NCBI GenBank assembly: GCA_028688145.1
Contig: JAQTYU010000008.1
Span: forward strand, 89,474-153,473
DNA: 64,000 nt
Source: Thiotrichaceae bacterium
GTDB lineage: Bacteria > Pseudomonadota > Gammaproteobacteria > Beggiatoales > Beggiatoaceae
Direction of reading: 5' to 3'
The position numbers and the translations under genes are program-made. The first letter of the stretch is position 1. Each line of letters opens with the position of its first letter. The notes under the pieces were generated by a model that did no database searches, had not been told where the DNA came from, and was given only the letters and a program-made list of their open reading frames with translations. Of the stretch, positions 46,065 to 56,912 are shown piece by piece.

Positions 46065-46988
46065 TTAGGGGACACTGCATTTATGATCAATGCCCACTGT
46101 CTGCATGAACTGTTGCATAAAATCTGCCACAGGCTGATAGGTTACGGTATTGGCGGGTTCAAAATGGCTGATTGGAATTCGTCGCAATAAAGCGACTCCC
46201 TCAGGATAGCTTTGTAAATTAAAGAAAAATGCTGTCACCACGCTGAGTAATTCTGCTGAAATATCATCGCGTACCATTAAACTGTTATTGGGCAAGCTGT
46301 CAGTTTGCCATTTGACTTCTAACTGTTCTGCGAACTCAGGTTTTCTTTCTTTGAAACGATCCCAAGGTACAATCCAAGTCGCGCCTGCGTCAGATTTATT
46401 TAAGAGCACGCTCATAATCGATGATTCTTGCGAGCCTACATAAATATTATTCATATCGCTATGCACCTGTAAGCCTTGTTGGTGCAAATAATACTGCGGC
46501 ATAAACGTGCCTGCTAAGGCAGAACAGGCGGGATAGCTGATGGTTTTACCCTTTAATTGTGAAATTTGCTCAAAATGTCGATCTTTGCGCACCAAAATCA
46601 AGCCCCGAAATTTATTATCATCACCCATTTTGCCAAAAATACGATAGCCTTTTTCTAAAGCTTTTAAGGTTTGATAGGGATTCGGGAGGGTAAAGGCAAA
46701 ATTACGCAGGTAGAGTTTTTTTTCATAAGCTGCGTAACTGGTTGAGGCTTCTAGTTTAATTCTAACATGGGTAAAGCGTTGATCTTTATGCAGGGTATCA
46801 TTTAAATGTGCAATCAGGGGATGATAAATTTCAAACAGACGTTGAGGATTGTGTAAAGGATGCACCCCAAAGCTCAGCTCTTCCATTTTAATGGGGGACA
46901 CATCGCTGAATGAGGGTGTGTACGTTGGTTCCGAACGATCACATCCCAACAATAGGATTATTATCCATCCAATCCAGAAGTTTCGCAT
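46065..46988 (-). CDS. PhnD-like substrate-binding lipoprotein (307 aa)
   Basis: A lipoprotein signal (RNFWIGWIIILLLGC, lipobox LLGC) precedes a periplasmic binding protein of the phosphate/phosphonate PhnD type: LSFGVHPLHNPQRLFEIYHP, FAFTLPNPYQTLKAL, LKGKTISYPACSALAG and SDAGATWIVPWDRF. No permease or ATPase accompanies it. Orphan PhnD-like proteins next to hybrid kinases often act as sensory rather than transport receptors. It lies 35 nt upstream of the kinase gene. Confidence 0.88.
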   Translation of the reverse strand: MRNFWIGWIIILLLGCDRSEPTYTPSFSDVSPIKMEELSFGVHPLHNPQRLFEIYHPLIAHLNDTLHKDQRFTHVRIKLEASTSYAAYEKKLYLRNFAFTLPNPYQTLKALEKGYRIFGKMGDDNKFRGLILVRKDRHFEQISQLKGKTISYPACSALAGTFMPQYYLHQQGLQVHSDMNNIYVGSQESSIMSVLLNKSDAGATWIVPWDRFKERKPEFAEQLEVKWQTDSLPNNSLMVRDDISAELLSVVTAFFFNLQSYPEGVALLRRIPISHFEPANTVTYQPVADFMQQFMQTVGIDHKCSVP

Positions 46989-46991
46989 TTT

Positions 46992-47735
46992 TTAAGGCGC
47001 GCACACGGGACAGTGCGGATTTTTAGGAAAGGTCATAATTTGAGATTCCATAGTGAACGTGTCTAATAATAGCAAACGTCCGACCAGATTTTCACCGATT
47101 TGCATGATTAATTTCAGGGCTTCGACCGCTTGTAAACTACCAATAATGCCTACGATGGGGGCGAGTACGCCATTTTGACTACAGGTTTCCACAGTTGACT
47201 CGGTTTGTGGATATAAACAACAGTAGCAAGGGCTGTGCGCTAAATCATTACGAAATACACTGATTTGTCCTTCAAAGCGAATTGCCGCGCCTGAAATCAA
47301 AGGCACTTTAGCGTTTAGGCAAGCTTGGTTAATTATCAGCCGTGTGTGTAAATTATCCGTGCAATCCAGTACCACATCAATGCTTGCTAATGACTGGCGT
47401 AGGCTTTCAAGTGACCACGGGCTAGGCAATTGGCTAATTTTAATTAAAGGATTAAGGGCGTGCAGTCGCTCGCGTGCCGATTCGACTTTGCTGTGTCCAA
47501 TCGTGGCGGTGCTGTGAATAATTTGGCGTTGTAGATTGGATAATTCGACCGTGTCAATATCGCAGAGCACTAAATGCCCCACGCCTGCGGCGGCTAAATA
47601 CAGCGCGGCAGGACTGCCTAAACCGCCCAATCCCATCATTAATACTCGCGCCGCTCGCAGGCGTTCTTGTCCTTCGATGCCAATTTGTGGCAGCAAAATC
47701 TGGCGGCTATAGCGGAGTAGTTGGGAGTCGTCCAT
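46992..47735 (-). CDS. moeB: ThiF/MoeB/HesA-family adenylyltransferase (247 aa)
   Basis: This E1-like enzyme adenylates the C-terminal glycine of a ubiquitin-like sulfur carrier (MoaD or ThiS). It has the nucleotide loop GLGGLGSPAALYLAAAGVG, DTVELSNLQRQI, DCTDNLHTRL, the CX2C zinc pairs (CYCC and CPVC) and the conserved cysteine in ETCSQNGVLAP. No moaD or thiS is adjacent. It ends 3 nt before the PhnD-like gene and heads the minus-strand run, so the association may simply reflect a shared promoter. Confidence 0.88.
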   Translation of the reverse strand: MDDSQLLRYSRQILLPQIGIEGQERLRAARVLMMGLGGLGSPAALYLAAAGVGHLVLCDIDTVELSNLQRQIIHSTATIGHSKVESARERLHALNPLIKISQLPSPWSLESLRQSLASIDVVLDCTDNLHTRLIINQACLNAKVPLISGAAIRFEGQISVFRNDLAHSPCYCCLYPQTESTVETCSQNGVLAPIVGIIGSLQAVEALKLIMQIGENLVGRLLLLDTFTMESQIMTFPKNPHCPVCAP

Positions 47736-47848
47736 AGGGGTGTTCCTGCGTTATAAAAATGCGGGATTTTTCTGAACCATAATTCACTTAATTTACACAA
47801 TTACCACAATATAAAATCTTTATTTTTTAATTGGGTAAATTAGAAAAA

Positions 47849-47930
47849 TGTAGCTCGTATGGAGCGTAGCGGGGGGATTTCGATCATCGCCTACGATTTC
47901 CACATTCCGCTACGCTCCATACGAGCTACA
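47849..47930. repeat. Inverted repeat element (family D)
   Basis: Two perfect 24-nt inverse arms (47849-47872 and 47907-47930; core GGAGCGTAGCGG) enclose 34 nt. Half-copies of a close relative occur at 61114-61145 and 52089-52102. Confidence 0.85.
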
Positions 47931-47971
47931 AACTAATCATGAAAGAGTCGCAATGCTGAACAAATAGACTT

Positions 47972-48925
47972 TTAAACCGTAGGCAGGGTTTCTTCATCAT
48001 GCAGTTTTAAACCAATCATCGCAAAACCCCCGATAATCACCGCAAACCACAAAGTAGCCAAACGACAAATTAAAGTCGCGGCGACTGCATCTTCATGCGC
48101 TGCACCTGAGGCAGAGAGTAGAATTAACATGGCAGCCTCCGTGCCGCCCAAGCCTGCGGGTAAAAACGACAACGCGCCAATCACCAAGCTCATTGAATAA
48201 ATACCAACTGCTAACGCTAAGGGCGTATTCACTCCAATCCCCTGTAACACATAATAAAATCCTAGCCCTTCCGCGCCCCACGCAATCACCCCCAACAGCA
48301 AACCACCGTAGAGAAAACGATATTTCAGTAAAGTATGAGAATGTAGCAATAAATCAAATAAATGGCGCAGATGTTTTAAGCGGGGATGGTCGCCACGCAT
48401 AAAAAATTGTTCTAAACGTTTGATTAAAGGCTCATGTTTCAGCACCGCGAGCAACACAATTGCACCGACGACGGGAATAATTAACCAGCGTTGATAATCT
48501 TTAAAATGCAGCAAAATCAATGCGCCTAAAATCAGCACCGACAGTAAATCTGACAAGCGTTCCACAAAGAAAATCGACAGACTTTGGGCATAAGGCACGT
48601 TGTAGCGTTTCAAAAACACCGAGCGCACCATTTCACCTGCTTTGCCCGGCGTGGTGGTGAAAGCAAATCCTGCCACATAATAACGCAGGCTGCGGGCGAT
48701 GCTTAAACCCTGCACCTCGGTGCTGCTCAAATACCAATGCCAGCGCACAAAACGCAAGCCGTAATTGAATAAAGACAGCAGCAACACCACCACAATTCCG
48801 CCAAAACCTAAACGCACGATGGCATTTAAGGTTTCTGACCAACCTGTCCAAATGGTGTAACTTAAGTAAGCAAGAATCGAAATTGCGATAATGCTGATAG
48901 TGGAATTAATATGATTTTTACGCAT
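47972..48925 (-). CDS. Lysylphosphatidylglycerol synthase TM-region/YbhN-like membrane protein (317 aa)
   Basis: A polytopic inner-membrane protein with about eight helices matches the AglD/YbhN/LPG-synthase transmembrane family (NYGLRFVRWHWYLSSTEV; FTTTPGKAGEMVRSVFLKRY; LSFLPAGLGGTEAAMLILL). Members are proposed lipid flippases or regulators. No C-terminal aminoacyl-transfer domain is fused, so it does not make lysyl-PG itself. It stands alone, with a family D repeat after its stop. Confidence 0.85.
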   Translation of the reverse strand: MRKNHINSTISIIAISILAYLSYTIWTGWSETLNAIVRLGFGGIVVVLLLSLFNYGLRFVRWHWYLSSTEVQGLSIARSLRYYVAGFAFTTTPGKAGEMVRSVFLKRYNVPYAQSLSIFFVERLSDLLSVLILGALILLHFKDYQRWLIIPVVGAIVLLAVLKHEPLIKRLEQFFMRGDHPRLKHLRHLFDLLLHSHTLLKYRFLYGGLLLGVIAWGAEGLGFYYVLQGIGVNTPLALAVGIYSMSLVIGALSFLPAGLGGTEAAMLILLSASGAAHEDAVAATLICRLATLWFAVIIGGFAMIGLKLHDEETLPTV

Positions 48926-49010
48926 GGGCGGGGGAGTGTTAAACAGAAATCAAGAAGTGAGATGTGGCGTTGTGAACCGAAACGCCACTGCTATTTTTTA
49001 AACCGTGGGC

Positions 49011-49766
49011 TTAATCATGTTCCAGCCATTCACGGGTGATGTCGAGTGCGGAATAGCGGGTTAAATCCACATGTAGCGGCGTGATAGAGACGTAATTATT
49101 TTGCACGGCGTGAAAATCTGTGCCCTCGCCTGCATCTTGCGCTTCACCCGCAGCACCCACCCAAAAAATCGGCTGTCCGCGTGGGTCCATGCTTTTAATC
49201 ATATCCGCAGCGCGGTGACGTTTTCCAAGGCGCGTGGCTTTAATGCCCCGAATTTGTTCCCAAGGCACATCGGGCACATTGACGTTTAAAATCGTGTCCA
49301 CAGGCAAAGATAAACCATCGACTTGTAAACGTTTAATCAGCACTTCGGTGACGCGGGCGGCGGTCTCATAATGTTGCGGTTCAAAACTCGCCAACGACAC
49401 GGCTAGCGCGGGTAAACCCAAAAAACGCCCTTCCATCGCAGCAGCCACCGTGCCCGAATAAATCACATCATCGCCCAGATTTGCGCCGCGATTAATCCCA
49501 GAAACAACAATATCGGGCAAGGAATCTAATAAACCCGTAATCGCTAAATGCACGCAATCGGTGGGCGTGCCATCGACAAAAATAAAACCATTATCCGCTT
49601 CTCTGGCGCGCAAGGGATATTCCAAGGTGAGCGAATTACTCGCGCCGCTGCGATTGCGGTCGGGGGCGACCACAGTGACTTTTGCGAAGCTTTGTAATCG
49701 ATTGACGAGGCAAATAATCCCATCGGCTAAATAACCATCGTCATTGCTGACTAAAATATTCATCAT
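49011..49766 (-). CDS. surE: 5'/3'-nucleotidase SurE
   Basis: SurE is a survival-related nucleoside monophosphatase. The N-terminal metal motif ILVSNDDGY, the Asn in [12 protein letters not shown], and [26 protein letters not shown] are the signature. At 251 aa it is normal size. Two ATGs are adjacent at 49766 and 49763; the second gives the usual [10 protein letters not shown]. It follows argF after 14 nt in an argD-argF-surE run; surE is usually next to pcm, which is absent. Confidence 0.95.
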   Translation of the reverse strand: MMNILVSNDDGYLADGIICLVNRLQSFAKVTVVAPDRNRSGASNSLTLEYPLRAREADNGFIFVDGTPTDCVHLAITGLLDSLPDIVVSGINRGANLGDDVIYSGTVAAAMEGRFLGLPALAVSLASFEPQHYETAARVTEVLIKRLQVDGLSLPVDTILNVNVPDVPWEQIRGIKATRLGKRHRAADMIKSMDPRGQPIFWVGAAGEAQDAGEGTDFHAVQNNYVSITPLHVDLTRYSALDITREWLEHD

Positions 49767-49780
49767 CGGTTTAATTTGGC

Positions 49781-50701
49781 TTAGTCCTTGATTTTATGCT
49801 GGGTCAGTAAGAATTCCAGCAAAGCTTTTTGTGAATGCAGACGGTTTTCTGCCTGATCCCAAACCACACTTTGCGGACCATCAATCACCTCGCCACTGAC
49901 TTCTTCACCACGATGCGCGGGTAAACAGTGCATAAAAACCGCATCAGGATTTGCCAAGCGCATTAATTCACCCGTCACTTGATAGGGCGCAAACGAGAGT
50001 TCGCGTTTTGCCTGCTCTTCTTCTTGCCCCATGCTCGCCCAAACATCGGTGCTGACCAAATCCACTTGGCGCATCGCTTCCGCAGGATCATGGGTAAAAC
50101 TGACATAACTGCCTGCTTTGGCTAATAAATCCGCGTCGGGTTCATAGCCTTCGGGGGCGGCAATATTCAGGTGAAAATCAAATTGCATGGCTGCATGAAT
50201 ATAGGCGTGACACATATTATTGCCATCGCCAATCCATGCCACGCGTTTGCCTTGAATGCTACCGCGATGTTCTTGATAAGTCTGCACATCCGCTAATAAT
50301 TGGCAGGGGTGCGTGCTGTCGGTCAGCGCGTTAATCACGGGCACACGCGAACATTTGGCGAAACGTTCCACCATGTCATGCGAGAAGGTACGAATCATGA
50401 TGATGTCTGCCATGCTCGATAACACCCGCGCCGTGTCTTCAATCGGTTCACCACGCCCAAGTTGGGTGTCGCGGGGCGATAAAAACAAAGCATGTCCGCC
50501 TAAATGCGTCATTGCGGATTCAAAAGCGACGCGGGTGCGGGTCGAAGATTTTTCAAAAATCATCGCCAACACATGGTTTTTAAAAATCGCATGATCGATT
50601 TTTTCATGCTGCATTTTTTTCAATTCACTGGCGCGGCGCATCAACGCGACCAGTTCAGTTTTCGAGAAATCTAACAGAGTCAAAAAATGACGAAGGGGCA
50701 T
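49781..50701 (-). CDS. argF: Ornithine carbamoyltransferase
   Basis: ArgF makes citrulline from ornithine and carbamoyl phosphate in arginine synthesis. Carbamoyl-phosphate motif [37 protein letters not shown] and [15 protein letters not shown] with the catalytic Cys are all present in 306 aa. It begins 11 nt after argD. Confidence 0.96.
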   Translation of the reverse strand: MPLRHFLTLLDFSKTELVALMRRASELKKMQHEKIDHAIFKNHVLAMIFEKSSTRTRVAFESAMTHLGGHALFLSPRDTQLGRGEPIEDTARVLSSMADIIMIRTFSHDMVERFAKCSRVPVINALTDSTHPCQLLADVQTYQEHRGSIQGKRVAWIGDGNNMCHAYIHAAMQFDFHLNIAAPEGYEPDADLLAKAGSYVSFTHDPAEAMRQVDLVSTDVWASMGQEEEQAKRELSFAPYQVTGELMRLANPDAVFMHCLPAHRGEEVSGEVIDGPQSVVWDQAENRLHSQKALLEFLLTQHKIKD

Positions 50702-50712
50702 ATATCCCTCCT

Positions 50713-51885
50713 TCAGTGAGTAAAGTTTTTAATTAAACGGCTCAATGTGTCCACAATTTCATCAACTTGGGCATCACTGAGGATAAAGGGCGGCAATAAC
50801 CGAATCACTTTTTCAGCGGTTACATTAATCAGCAGGTGTTCTGCCAATGCCAATTTCACCAATTCGCCACAGGGGCGATCTAATTCAATCCCAATCAACA
50901 AGCCATGATTACGAATCACTTTCACGGCGGCGACATCAGCTAAAGCGGTTTGTAAACCTTGCATGAAGCGCGCACTCAGGGCTTGAACACGGGGTAATAA
51001 GTTTTCATTTTCAATGGTTTCCAATACTGTCAGCGCGACTTTGCAGGCGAAAGGATTGCCACCAAAAGTCGAGCCGTGGCTGCCTGCTTGAAATAAGCCT
51101 GCGGCTTTGCCACGCGCCAAACACGCGCCGACAGGAATCCCATTGCCCAATCCTTTGGCTAAAGTCATCACGTCAGGCAAAATGCCATTGTGTTGAAAAG
51201 CAAACCATTTACCGGTGCGCCCGATGCCCGTTTGAATTTCATCGAGCATCATTAACCATTCGTTTTGGTCACAAATACTGCGAATTTGGTTTAAATAATC
51301 CGCAGCGGGAATTACAACGCCGCCTTCGCCTTGTACGGGTTCAACCAGCACCGCAACAATATTATTACCTTGTTGTGTGGCAAGTGTGTGTAAAGCGTCG
51401 ATATCGTTATAAGGAATTCTGATAAAACCTTCCACCAAGGGCGCAAAACCTGCTTGGGCTTTACGATTACCCGTGGCAGTTAAGGCTGCCAAAGTTCTGC
51501 CATGAAATGCGCCTTCCATCACCACAATTGTCGGCACGCTGATGCCGCGCTGATTGCCATATAAACGCGCTAATTTAATCGCGGCTTCGTTGGCTTCTGT
51601 GCCTGAATTGCAGAAAAATACGTTTTCCATGCCGCTCAATTGCACTAATTTATCGGCAAGGGCTTGTTGATTGGCGATGCCATACACGTTTGAGGTGTGT
51701 AATAACTGCGAGGCTTGTTCACAAATGGCGCGGGTAATCGCTGGATGTGCGTGTCCTAAACCACAAACGGCAATGCCTGAAAGTGCGTCTAAATACCGTG
51801 CACCTTCAGTATCCCACAAGCATGCGCCTTCCCCACGCACAAAGCTGACGGGCAGGCGGCTATAATTCGACATTAAACTGGGCAT
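50713..51885 (-). CDS. argD: Acetylornithine aminotransferase
   Basis: This class III PLP aminotransferase converts N-acetylglutamate semialdehyde to N-acetylornithine. It has [45 protein letters not shown], the PLP lysine in [13 protein letters not shown], and [16 protein letters not shown]. The ATG at 51885 is chosen because a GAGGA RBS lies 8 nt upstream; a start 5 codons earlier would overlap that site. It heads the argD-argF-surE run. Confidence 0.95.
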   Translation of the reverse strand: MPSLMSNYSRLPVSFVRGEGACLWDTEGARYLDALSGIAVCGLGHAHPAITRAICEQASQLLHTSNVYGIANQQALADKLVQLSGMENVFFCNSGTEANEAAIKLARLYGNQRGISVPTIVVMEGAFHGRTLAALTATGNRKAQAGFAPLVEGFIRIPYNDIDALHTLATQQGNNIVAVLVEPVQGEGGVVIPAADYLNQIRSICDQNEWLMMLDEIQTGIGRTGKWFAFQHNGILPDVMTLAKGLGNGIPVGACLARGKAAGLFQAGSHGSTFGGNPFACKVALTVLETIENENLLPRVQALSARFMQGLQTALADVAAVKVIRNHGLLIGIELDRPCGELVKLALAEHLLINVTAEKVIRLLPPFILSDAQVDEIVDTLSRLIKNFTH

Positions 51886-52009
51886 TAGGGTCATCCTCAT
51901 TTCAATCCATACCAGTTCTAAAAGACTGATGAAATTTTACCACTCGTGAAAAGTACCACGCGGCGTTATCAGTTTCAATAAATAAGCCTCTAAATCCCTT
52001 AAAGTAAGC

Positions 52010-52102
52010 GTAGGGTGTATAAGCATCGCGTCATACACCTTCTCAAAAAATGGTGTATGGCGGCTACGCCTTATACACCCTACACTTACTGCATACGGGC
52101 TA
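52010..52102. repeat. Family B palindrome plus half of a family D unit
   Basis: GTAGGGTGTATAAG (52010-52023) and its inverse (52070-52083) bound a 74-bp element that is the reverse-oriented relative of 12247-12336. TGCATACGGGCTAC at 52089-52102 matches half of the family D-like copy at 61114. Confidence 0.8.
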
Positions 52103-52118
52103 CTAAAACCAAAAAAAC

Positions 52119-53018
52119 TTAATACCACGGCTTTTCCCCCTCAGGACGATCTTTAAAACGGCGATGCGTCCATAAATACTGTTCAGGGATTTCCCGAATT
52201 TGCGCTTCAATCCAATCATTGACCCGTTGTGCATCTTGAAAAGTATCGCCACTGGGATAGTTTTCAAAAGCAGGGAAAAATTCAACATGATAACGCTCAT
52301 TCTGACGACGGGTGACAAAGGGCACAATCACCGCATCGGTCATTTCTGCAAAGCGAGCAGTGGCAGTGTTGGTTGCCGCAGGAATTCCGAAAAACGTGGC
52401 AAACACGCTGTATTTATGCCCAAAGTTTTGGTCAGGCGCAAACCATAAGGCTTTATTTTTACGTAAACTGCGTAACATTTCGCGCACATCATCGCGATGA
52501 ATCGCTTTTTCAGCATGGGCAGCCCGACTTTTTTGCAGCACGTATTCAAACACCAGATTTTCATGCGAGCGATAAGAAGCGTGCACAGGAATTTGCATGG
52601 TTAAAAACCGCGTGCCAATTTCCAAAGCGGTGAAATGCGCCGTCAACAACATCACGCCTTTGCCCCGCGCCAAGGCAGTTTGTAAATGCTCTAAGCCCAC
52701 CATTTCGCCATGTTCTAAAATCCACTTATCGCTACACCACCATGCAGACAGCATTTCCATAATCCCCATGCCCATTGCGGAAAAATGATCACGCACCAAA
52801 GTTTGTTGGGCATTGGGGTCAAGTTCTGGAAAACAGGCTTTAATATTAATCTCGGCAATACGCCGCCGCCGCTTTGCCAGCCGATATGCAATTGCACCGA
52901 AGCCACGCCCAAGGCGTAATTGTGCGGGATGAGGCAGGCGGGTCAAGCTCCACAGCAAACCCACCACTATCCACCATCCCCAATAGCGCGGTGCAAGCAA
53001 AGGTAATAAAACTTTCAT
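52119..53018 (-). CDS. lpxL: Lipid A lauroyl/myristoyl acyltransferase, LpxL/HtrB family (299 aa)
   Basis: This inner-membrane enzyme adds a secondary acyl chain to lipid A. The single N-terminal helix region (YWGWWIVVGLLWSL), the catalytic HX4E motif in LLTAHFTALEIG, and the basic, Tyr-rich C-terminal segment (IPEQYLWTHRRFKDRPEGE) are diagnostic. LpxL and LpxM cannot be told apart by eye. It is transcribed separately, with a palindromic element after its stop. Confidence 0.9.
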   Translation of the reverse strand: MKVLLPLLAPRYWGWWIVVGLLWSLTRLPHPAQLRLGRGFGAIAYRLAKRRRRIAEINIKACFPELDPNAQQTLVRDHFSAMGMGIMEMLSAWWCSDKWILEHGEMVGLEHLQTALARGKGVMLLTAHFTALEIGTRFLTMQIPVHASYRSHENLVFEYVLQKSRAAHAEKAIHRDDVREMLRSLRKNKALWFAPDQNFGHKYSVFATFFGIPAATNTATARFAEMTDAVIVPFVTRRQNERYHVEFFPAFENYPSGDTFQDAQRVNDWIEAQIREIPEQYLWTHRRFKDRPEGEKPWY

Positions 53019-53071
53019 GAACTTCTCTAGTTTTTAAGAGGAGGCGGCATTATAGCAACTTGATTCAGTTG

Positions 53072-53118
53072 GGTTAAATTAAAAATTAAACCTGCTAGAT
53101 TTTTAAAACCTAGCAGGT
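53072..53118 (-). terminator. Intrinsic terminator of the V4R gene
   Basis: ACCTGCTAG (53090-53098) pairs with CTAGCAGGT (53110-53118). On the minus strand the stem is followed by TTTAATTTTTAATTT. It lies 38 nt past the stop of the gene at 53156-53752. Confidence 0.75.
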
Positions 53119-53155
53119 CTGAAGAAAATTCTGGATTTAAAACGACGATACTGAT

Positions 53156-53752
53156 TTATAAACCTTGCAATGCCTCTAAATATGGACGTGCCGCCGCGCC
53201 CCAATATTCGACAGGTTTAATTAAAGTATGACAACGCGCATCGCCTTTCCCAATACAGCTTTGCTCGATACAAATCACTTGTTTGCCAAAAAATTGGGTA
53301 GACCAGCCTGAAGCATAACCCATGGCTAACCAACAAGTGGGGTCAGTCGCAGGTTCATTATAAGATAGATGTTGTTCTGCTTCGTAAGAATTGCGCCAGA
53401 TGCCTTCGTAATGAAAATCACCCGTTGCACGATCATAATGCAAATTCAGCAATTGGGATTTTACTTTGCCTTCCCAAGTGTTCATAACTGGACCTGCCTT
53501 TAATAATTCGCTTTCATCATCAAACTCATAGCTCATTTTAACCTGCATAAAATCAGCATAACCATTTTGATAACCCAGTTTGAAAAAGAAGGCACGGGTT
53601 TGGTGAATTCCCAAAATGTCGATCATGTTTTGCCGTAATAAACCCAGCGCGTTGACATCCAAGATCAGCAGTCGATTTTCGTGAAAACGATTAATCCCTT
53701 GTTCAAAATCAAAACTTAATTCTTGGGGAAGGTTAAAATCCAACGCTTTCAT
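53156..53752 (-). CDS. V4R domain protein with XylR-N-like region, copy 2 (198 aa)
   Basis: A small cytoplasmic protein pairs an activator-of-aromatic-catabolism-like N-terminal region (about 1-90) with a V4R (4-vinyl reductase) domain (about 130-192). The cysteine motif CIEQSCIGKGDARC probably binds metal or a ligand. There is no DNA-binding or AAA+ domain, so it is a free-standing sensory module. It is roughly 60 percent identical by eye to the neighbour at 53934-54536, from which it is separated by 181 nt, so the two arose by tandem duplication. The substrate is unknown. Confidence 0.82.
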   Translation of the reverse strand: MKALDFNLPQELSFDFEQGINRFHENRLLILDVNALGLLRQNMIDILGIHQTRAFFFKLGYQNGYADFMQVKMSYEFDDESELLKAGPVMNTWEGKVKSQLLNLHYDRATGDFHYEGIWRNSYEAEQHLSYNEPATDPTCWLAMGYASGWSTQFFGKQVICIEQSCIGKGDARCHTLIKPVEYWGAAARPYLEALQGL

Positions 53753-53933
53753 GAGTGCTCTCCTTGATAATCTAATACTTGCTAAAACCTCCTAAATCCC
53801 AGCAGGAAGTTCTCTAGATCAGAATAAACATAAATTAATAATGTGTATATAACAAGGTGTAATGACAAAAATTACGAAACAGCGGCGTGGCTCATGAAAA
53901 GCAGTGGAACGAGTTTGTCTTAATAAACTCAGA

Positions 53934-54536
53934 TCAATAAGGCAGGTCTTTCAATGCTTGACGATAAGGCTCGCCAGCATCACCCCATAATTCGGGCAAT
54001 TGAATTAATGTACGGCAGGCATCATGCCCCATGCCCATACATTCTTGTTCAATACAAATCACACGTTTGCCAAAAAATCCCGTTGCCCAGCCCGAAGCAT
54101 ATCCCATCGAAAGCCAGCAAGTTGGTTCAGGCGAAATGTCGTTATAACTCAAATGTTGCTCAGCTTCATAAGAGTTTTTCCACAAGCCTTGATAACGGAA
54201 TTCGCCTTTTGCGCGGTCAAATTCAAATGCAACAGGCGCGGATTTCACTTTACCTTCCCAAGTGTGAATCACAGGGCCTACTTTCAACAATTCAAATTCG
54301 TCTGCAAATTGATAATTGATATTTGCCTGCATGAAATCGGAATAGGCATTTTGATAGCCCAGTTTGAAAAAGAAGGCACGCGCTCTTTCCATGCCCAATT
54401 CTTCAATCATATTTTGGCGCAACAAACCAATCGCATTGGCATCCAAAATCAATAAACGGCTGTCACGAAAACTGGTAATCCCTTGTTCAAAATCAAATTT
54501 GATTTCTTTAGACAGGTCAAAATCTAAAGCTTTCAT
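53934..54536 (-). CDS. V4R domain protein with XylR-N-like region, copy 1 (200 aa)
   Basis: It has the same architecture as the downstream paralogue: MKALDFDLSKEIKFDFEQGI start, NAIGLLRQNMIEELG, and the V4R cysteines CIEQECMGMGHDAC. Conserved blocks FFFKLGYQN, WKNSYEAEQHLSYN and CWLSMGYASGW are shared. V4R modules bind small hydrophobic molecules in several regulators and in BchJ-like proteins. No enzyme partner is nearby. The two copies differ mostly in surface residues, which suggests they keep the same fold and perhaps form a heterodimer (speculative). Confidence 0.82.
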   Translation of the reverse strand: MKALDFDLSKEIKFDFEQGITSFRDSRLLILDANAIGLLRQNMIEELGMERARAFFFKLGYQNAYSDFMQANINYQFADEFELLKVGPVIHTWEGKVKSAPVAFEFDRAKGEFRYQGLWKNSYEAEQHLSYNDISPEPTCWLSMGYASGWATGFFGKRVICIEQECMGMGHDACRTLIQLPELWGDAGEPYRQALKDLPY

Positions 54537-54604
54537 GATTAAATCCCCCTAAAATCAGTGATAGTCTCTCAACCCGTGATAAGTCGAGAGACTGTCTATA
54601 GCAT

Positions 54605-55450
<846 letters not shown>

Positions 55451-55492
55451 TTATTTATCTTTTCGAGTGATAGCGCGCAGGCTTTGCATTAG

Positions 55493-56638
55493 TCAAGATT
55501 TGAGGGACTCGAAAAACTTCTTCACTTTATCGCCCCAGGAACTTTCATGTGGCGCGTGTTCAGTGTTGTTGCCTTTTAAGCTGTTTTCAAACTCACGCAG
55601 CAAGTCTTTTTGTTTGCTGGTCAATTTCACAGGCGTTTCCACAATGACGCGGCAATACAAATCTCCCACTAAACTGCTATGCACCGCTTTCACGCCTTTC
55701 CCACGAATACGGAACACTTTGCCCGTTTGGGTTTCCGCAGGAATTTTTAACAGGACACGCCCGTCTAAAGTTGGGGCTTCCAATTCGCCGCCCAAGCTTG
55801 CGGTGGTGATGCTAATCGGTACTTCACAGTGTAAGTCATTGCCATCGCGGGTAAAAATCGGATGTGGGCGGGTGTGAATTTGCACGTATAAATCGCCATG
55901 CGGCCCGCCATTTAAACCTGCCTCGCCCTCGCCTGTTAAACGAATACGGTTGCCATCGTCCACCCCCGCTGGCACTTTAACCGACAAAGTGCGATGTTCA
56001 TCAATGCGTTTTGCGCCGTGGCAGGTGTTGCACGGATCGGCAATCACTGTGCCCGTCCCATTACAACTGGGGCAAGTTTGCTGCATTTCAAAAAAGCCGC
56101 GTCGCACCCGCATATAACCTGAGCCGCCGCAACGCGTACAACGTGAGGGTTTCGTGCCTGCTTTCGCGCCTGTGCCATTGCAGGTGTGACAAGTGCTCTT
56201 GGTGGGAATGCGAACTTTAACTTCCGTGCCTTTCACCGCTTCTTCTAGGTTCAAGGTCAATTCGTACAATAAATCAGAGCCACGATAGACATTGCTTTGT
56301 CCGCCACCGCCCCCTTGGCGCGACCCACCGAATATACTTTCAAAAATATCACCGACATCAAAACCAGCAGCACCCCCTCCGAATCCTGCACCGCCTTGTC
56401 CTCCGATTGAAGGATCAACGCCTGCGTGTCCAAATTGGTCGTAGGCGGCGCGTTTTTGTGCGTCGGAAAGCACTTCATAAGCTTCTTTGGCTTCTTTGAA
56501 TTTTTCCTCAGCATCCTTGCTATCAGGGTTGCGGTCGGGATGGAATTTCATTGCCAAACGGCGATACGCTTTTTTAATTTCTTCTTCAGATGCATTCTTT
56601 TGTAAGCCAAGAGTCTGATAATAATCTTGTTTTGCCAT
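55493..56638 (-). CDS. dnaJ: Chaperone protein DnaJ
   Basis: DnaJ stimulates DnaK ATPase and delivers substrates. It has a J domain with the HPD motif ([11 protein letters not shown]), a G/F-rich linker ([14 protein letters not shown]), four zinc-finger repeats ([32 protein letters not shown]) and C-terminal substrate domains, 381 aa in all. dnaK does not precede it. The upstream side is a palindromic element and a decayed IS, so the usual dnaK-dnaJ operon has been split or never existed here. Confidence 0.97.
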   Translation of the reverse strand: MAKQDYYQTLGLQKNASEEEIKKAYRRLAMKFHPDRNPDSKDAEEKFKEAKEAYEVLSDAQKRAAYDQFGHAGVDPSIGGQGGAGFGGGAAGFDVGDIFESIFGGSRQGGGGGQSNVYRGSDLLYELTLNLEEAVKGTEVKVRIPTKSTCHTCNGTGAKAGTKPSRCTRCGGSGYMRVRRGFFEMQQTCPSCNGTGTVIADPCNTCHGAKRIDEHRTLSVKVPAGVDDGNRIRLTGEGEAGLNGGPHGDLYVQIHTRPHPIFTRDGNDLHCEVPISITTASLGGELEAPTLDGRVLLKIPAETQTGKVFRIRGKGVKAVHSSLVGDLYCRVIVETPVKLTSKQKDLLREFENSLKGNNTEHAPHESSWGDKVKKFFESLKS

Positions 56639-56912
56639 AGTATTTAGAACTGTCTTATGTAGTTAAGAAGTGCAGGTATTTTAAAGCATTCGCTTGCAAT
56701 AAAATATTGATAAAACACCATTTCACGCGAAACAGGTGTTTATATGGTAAGGGTGATTTACGAGAACACAATGTCCGGGGGTAAAATTTATAAACTCGTA
56801 GGTTGAATTACTTTTGATAAGCCAACCTAAATTCTGTTCATGTCGCACGTTTTACAACAAATGAGGGCAGTGCTAAAGAAGCAGTGACATTAAAAATAAG
56901 AAACCTGAATAA

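Noticed and set aside
52197..52912. Multiple overlapping small frames on both strands in the lpxL region
   Set aside because: They fall inside the acyltransferase gene and share no family features.
54024..54455. 143-codon plus-strand frame opposite the V4R gene
   Set aside because: It is antisense to a protein with a clear paralogue next door whose codons explain the conservation.
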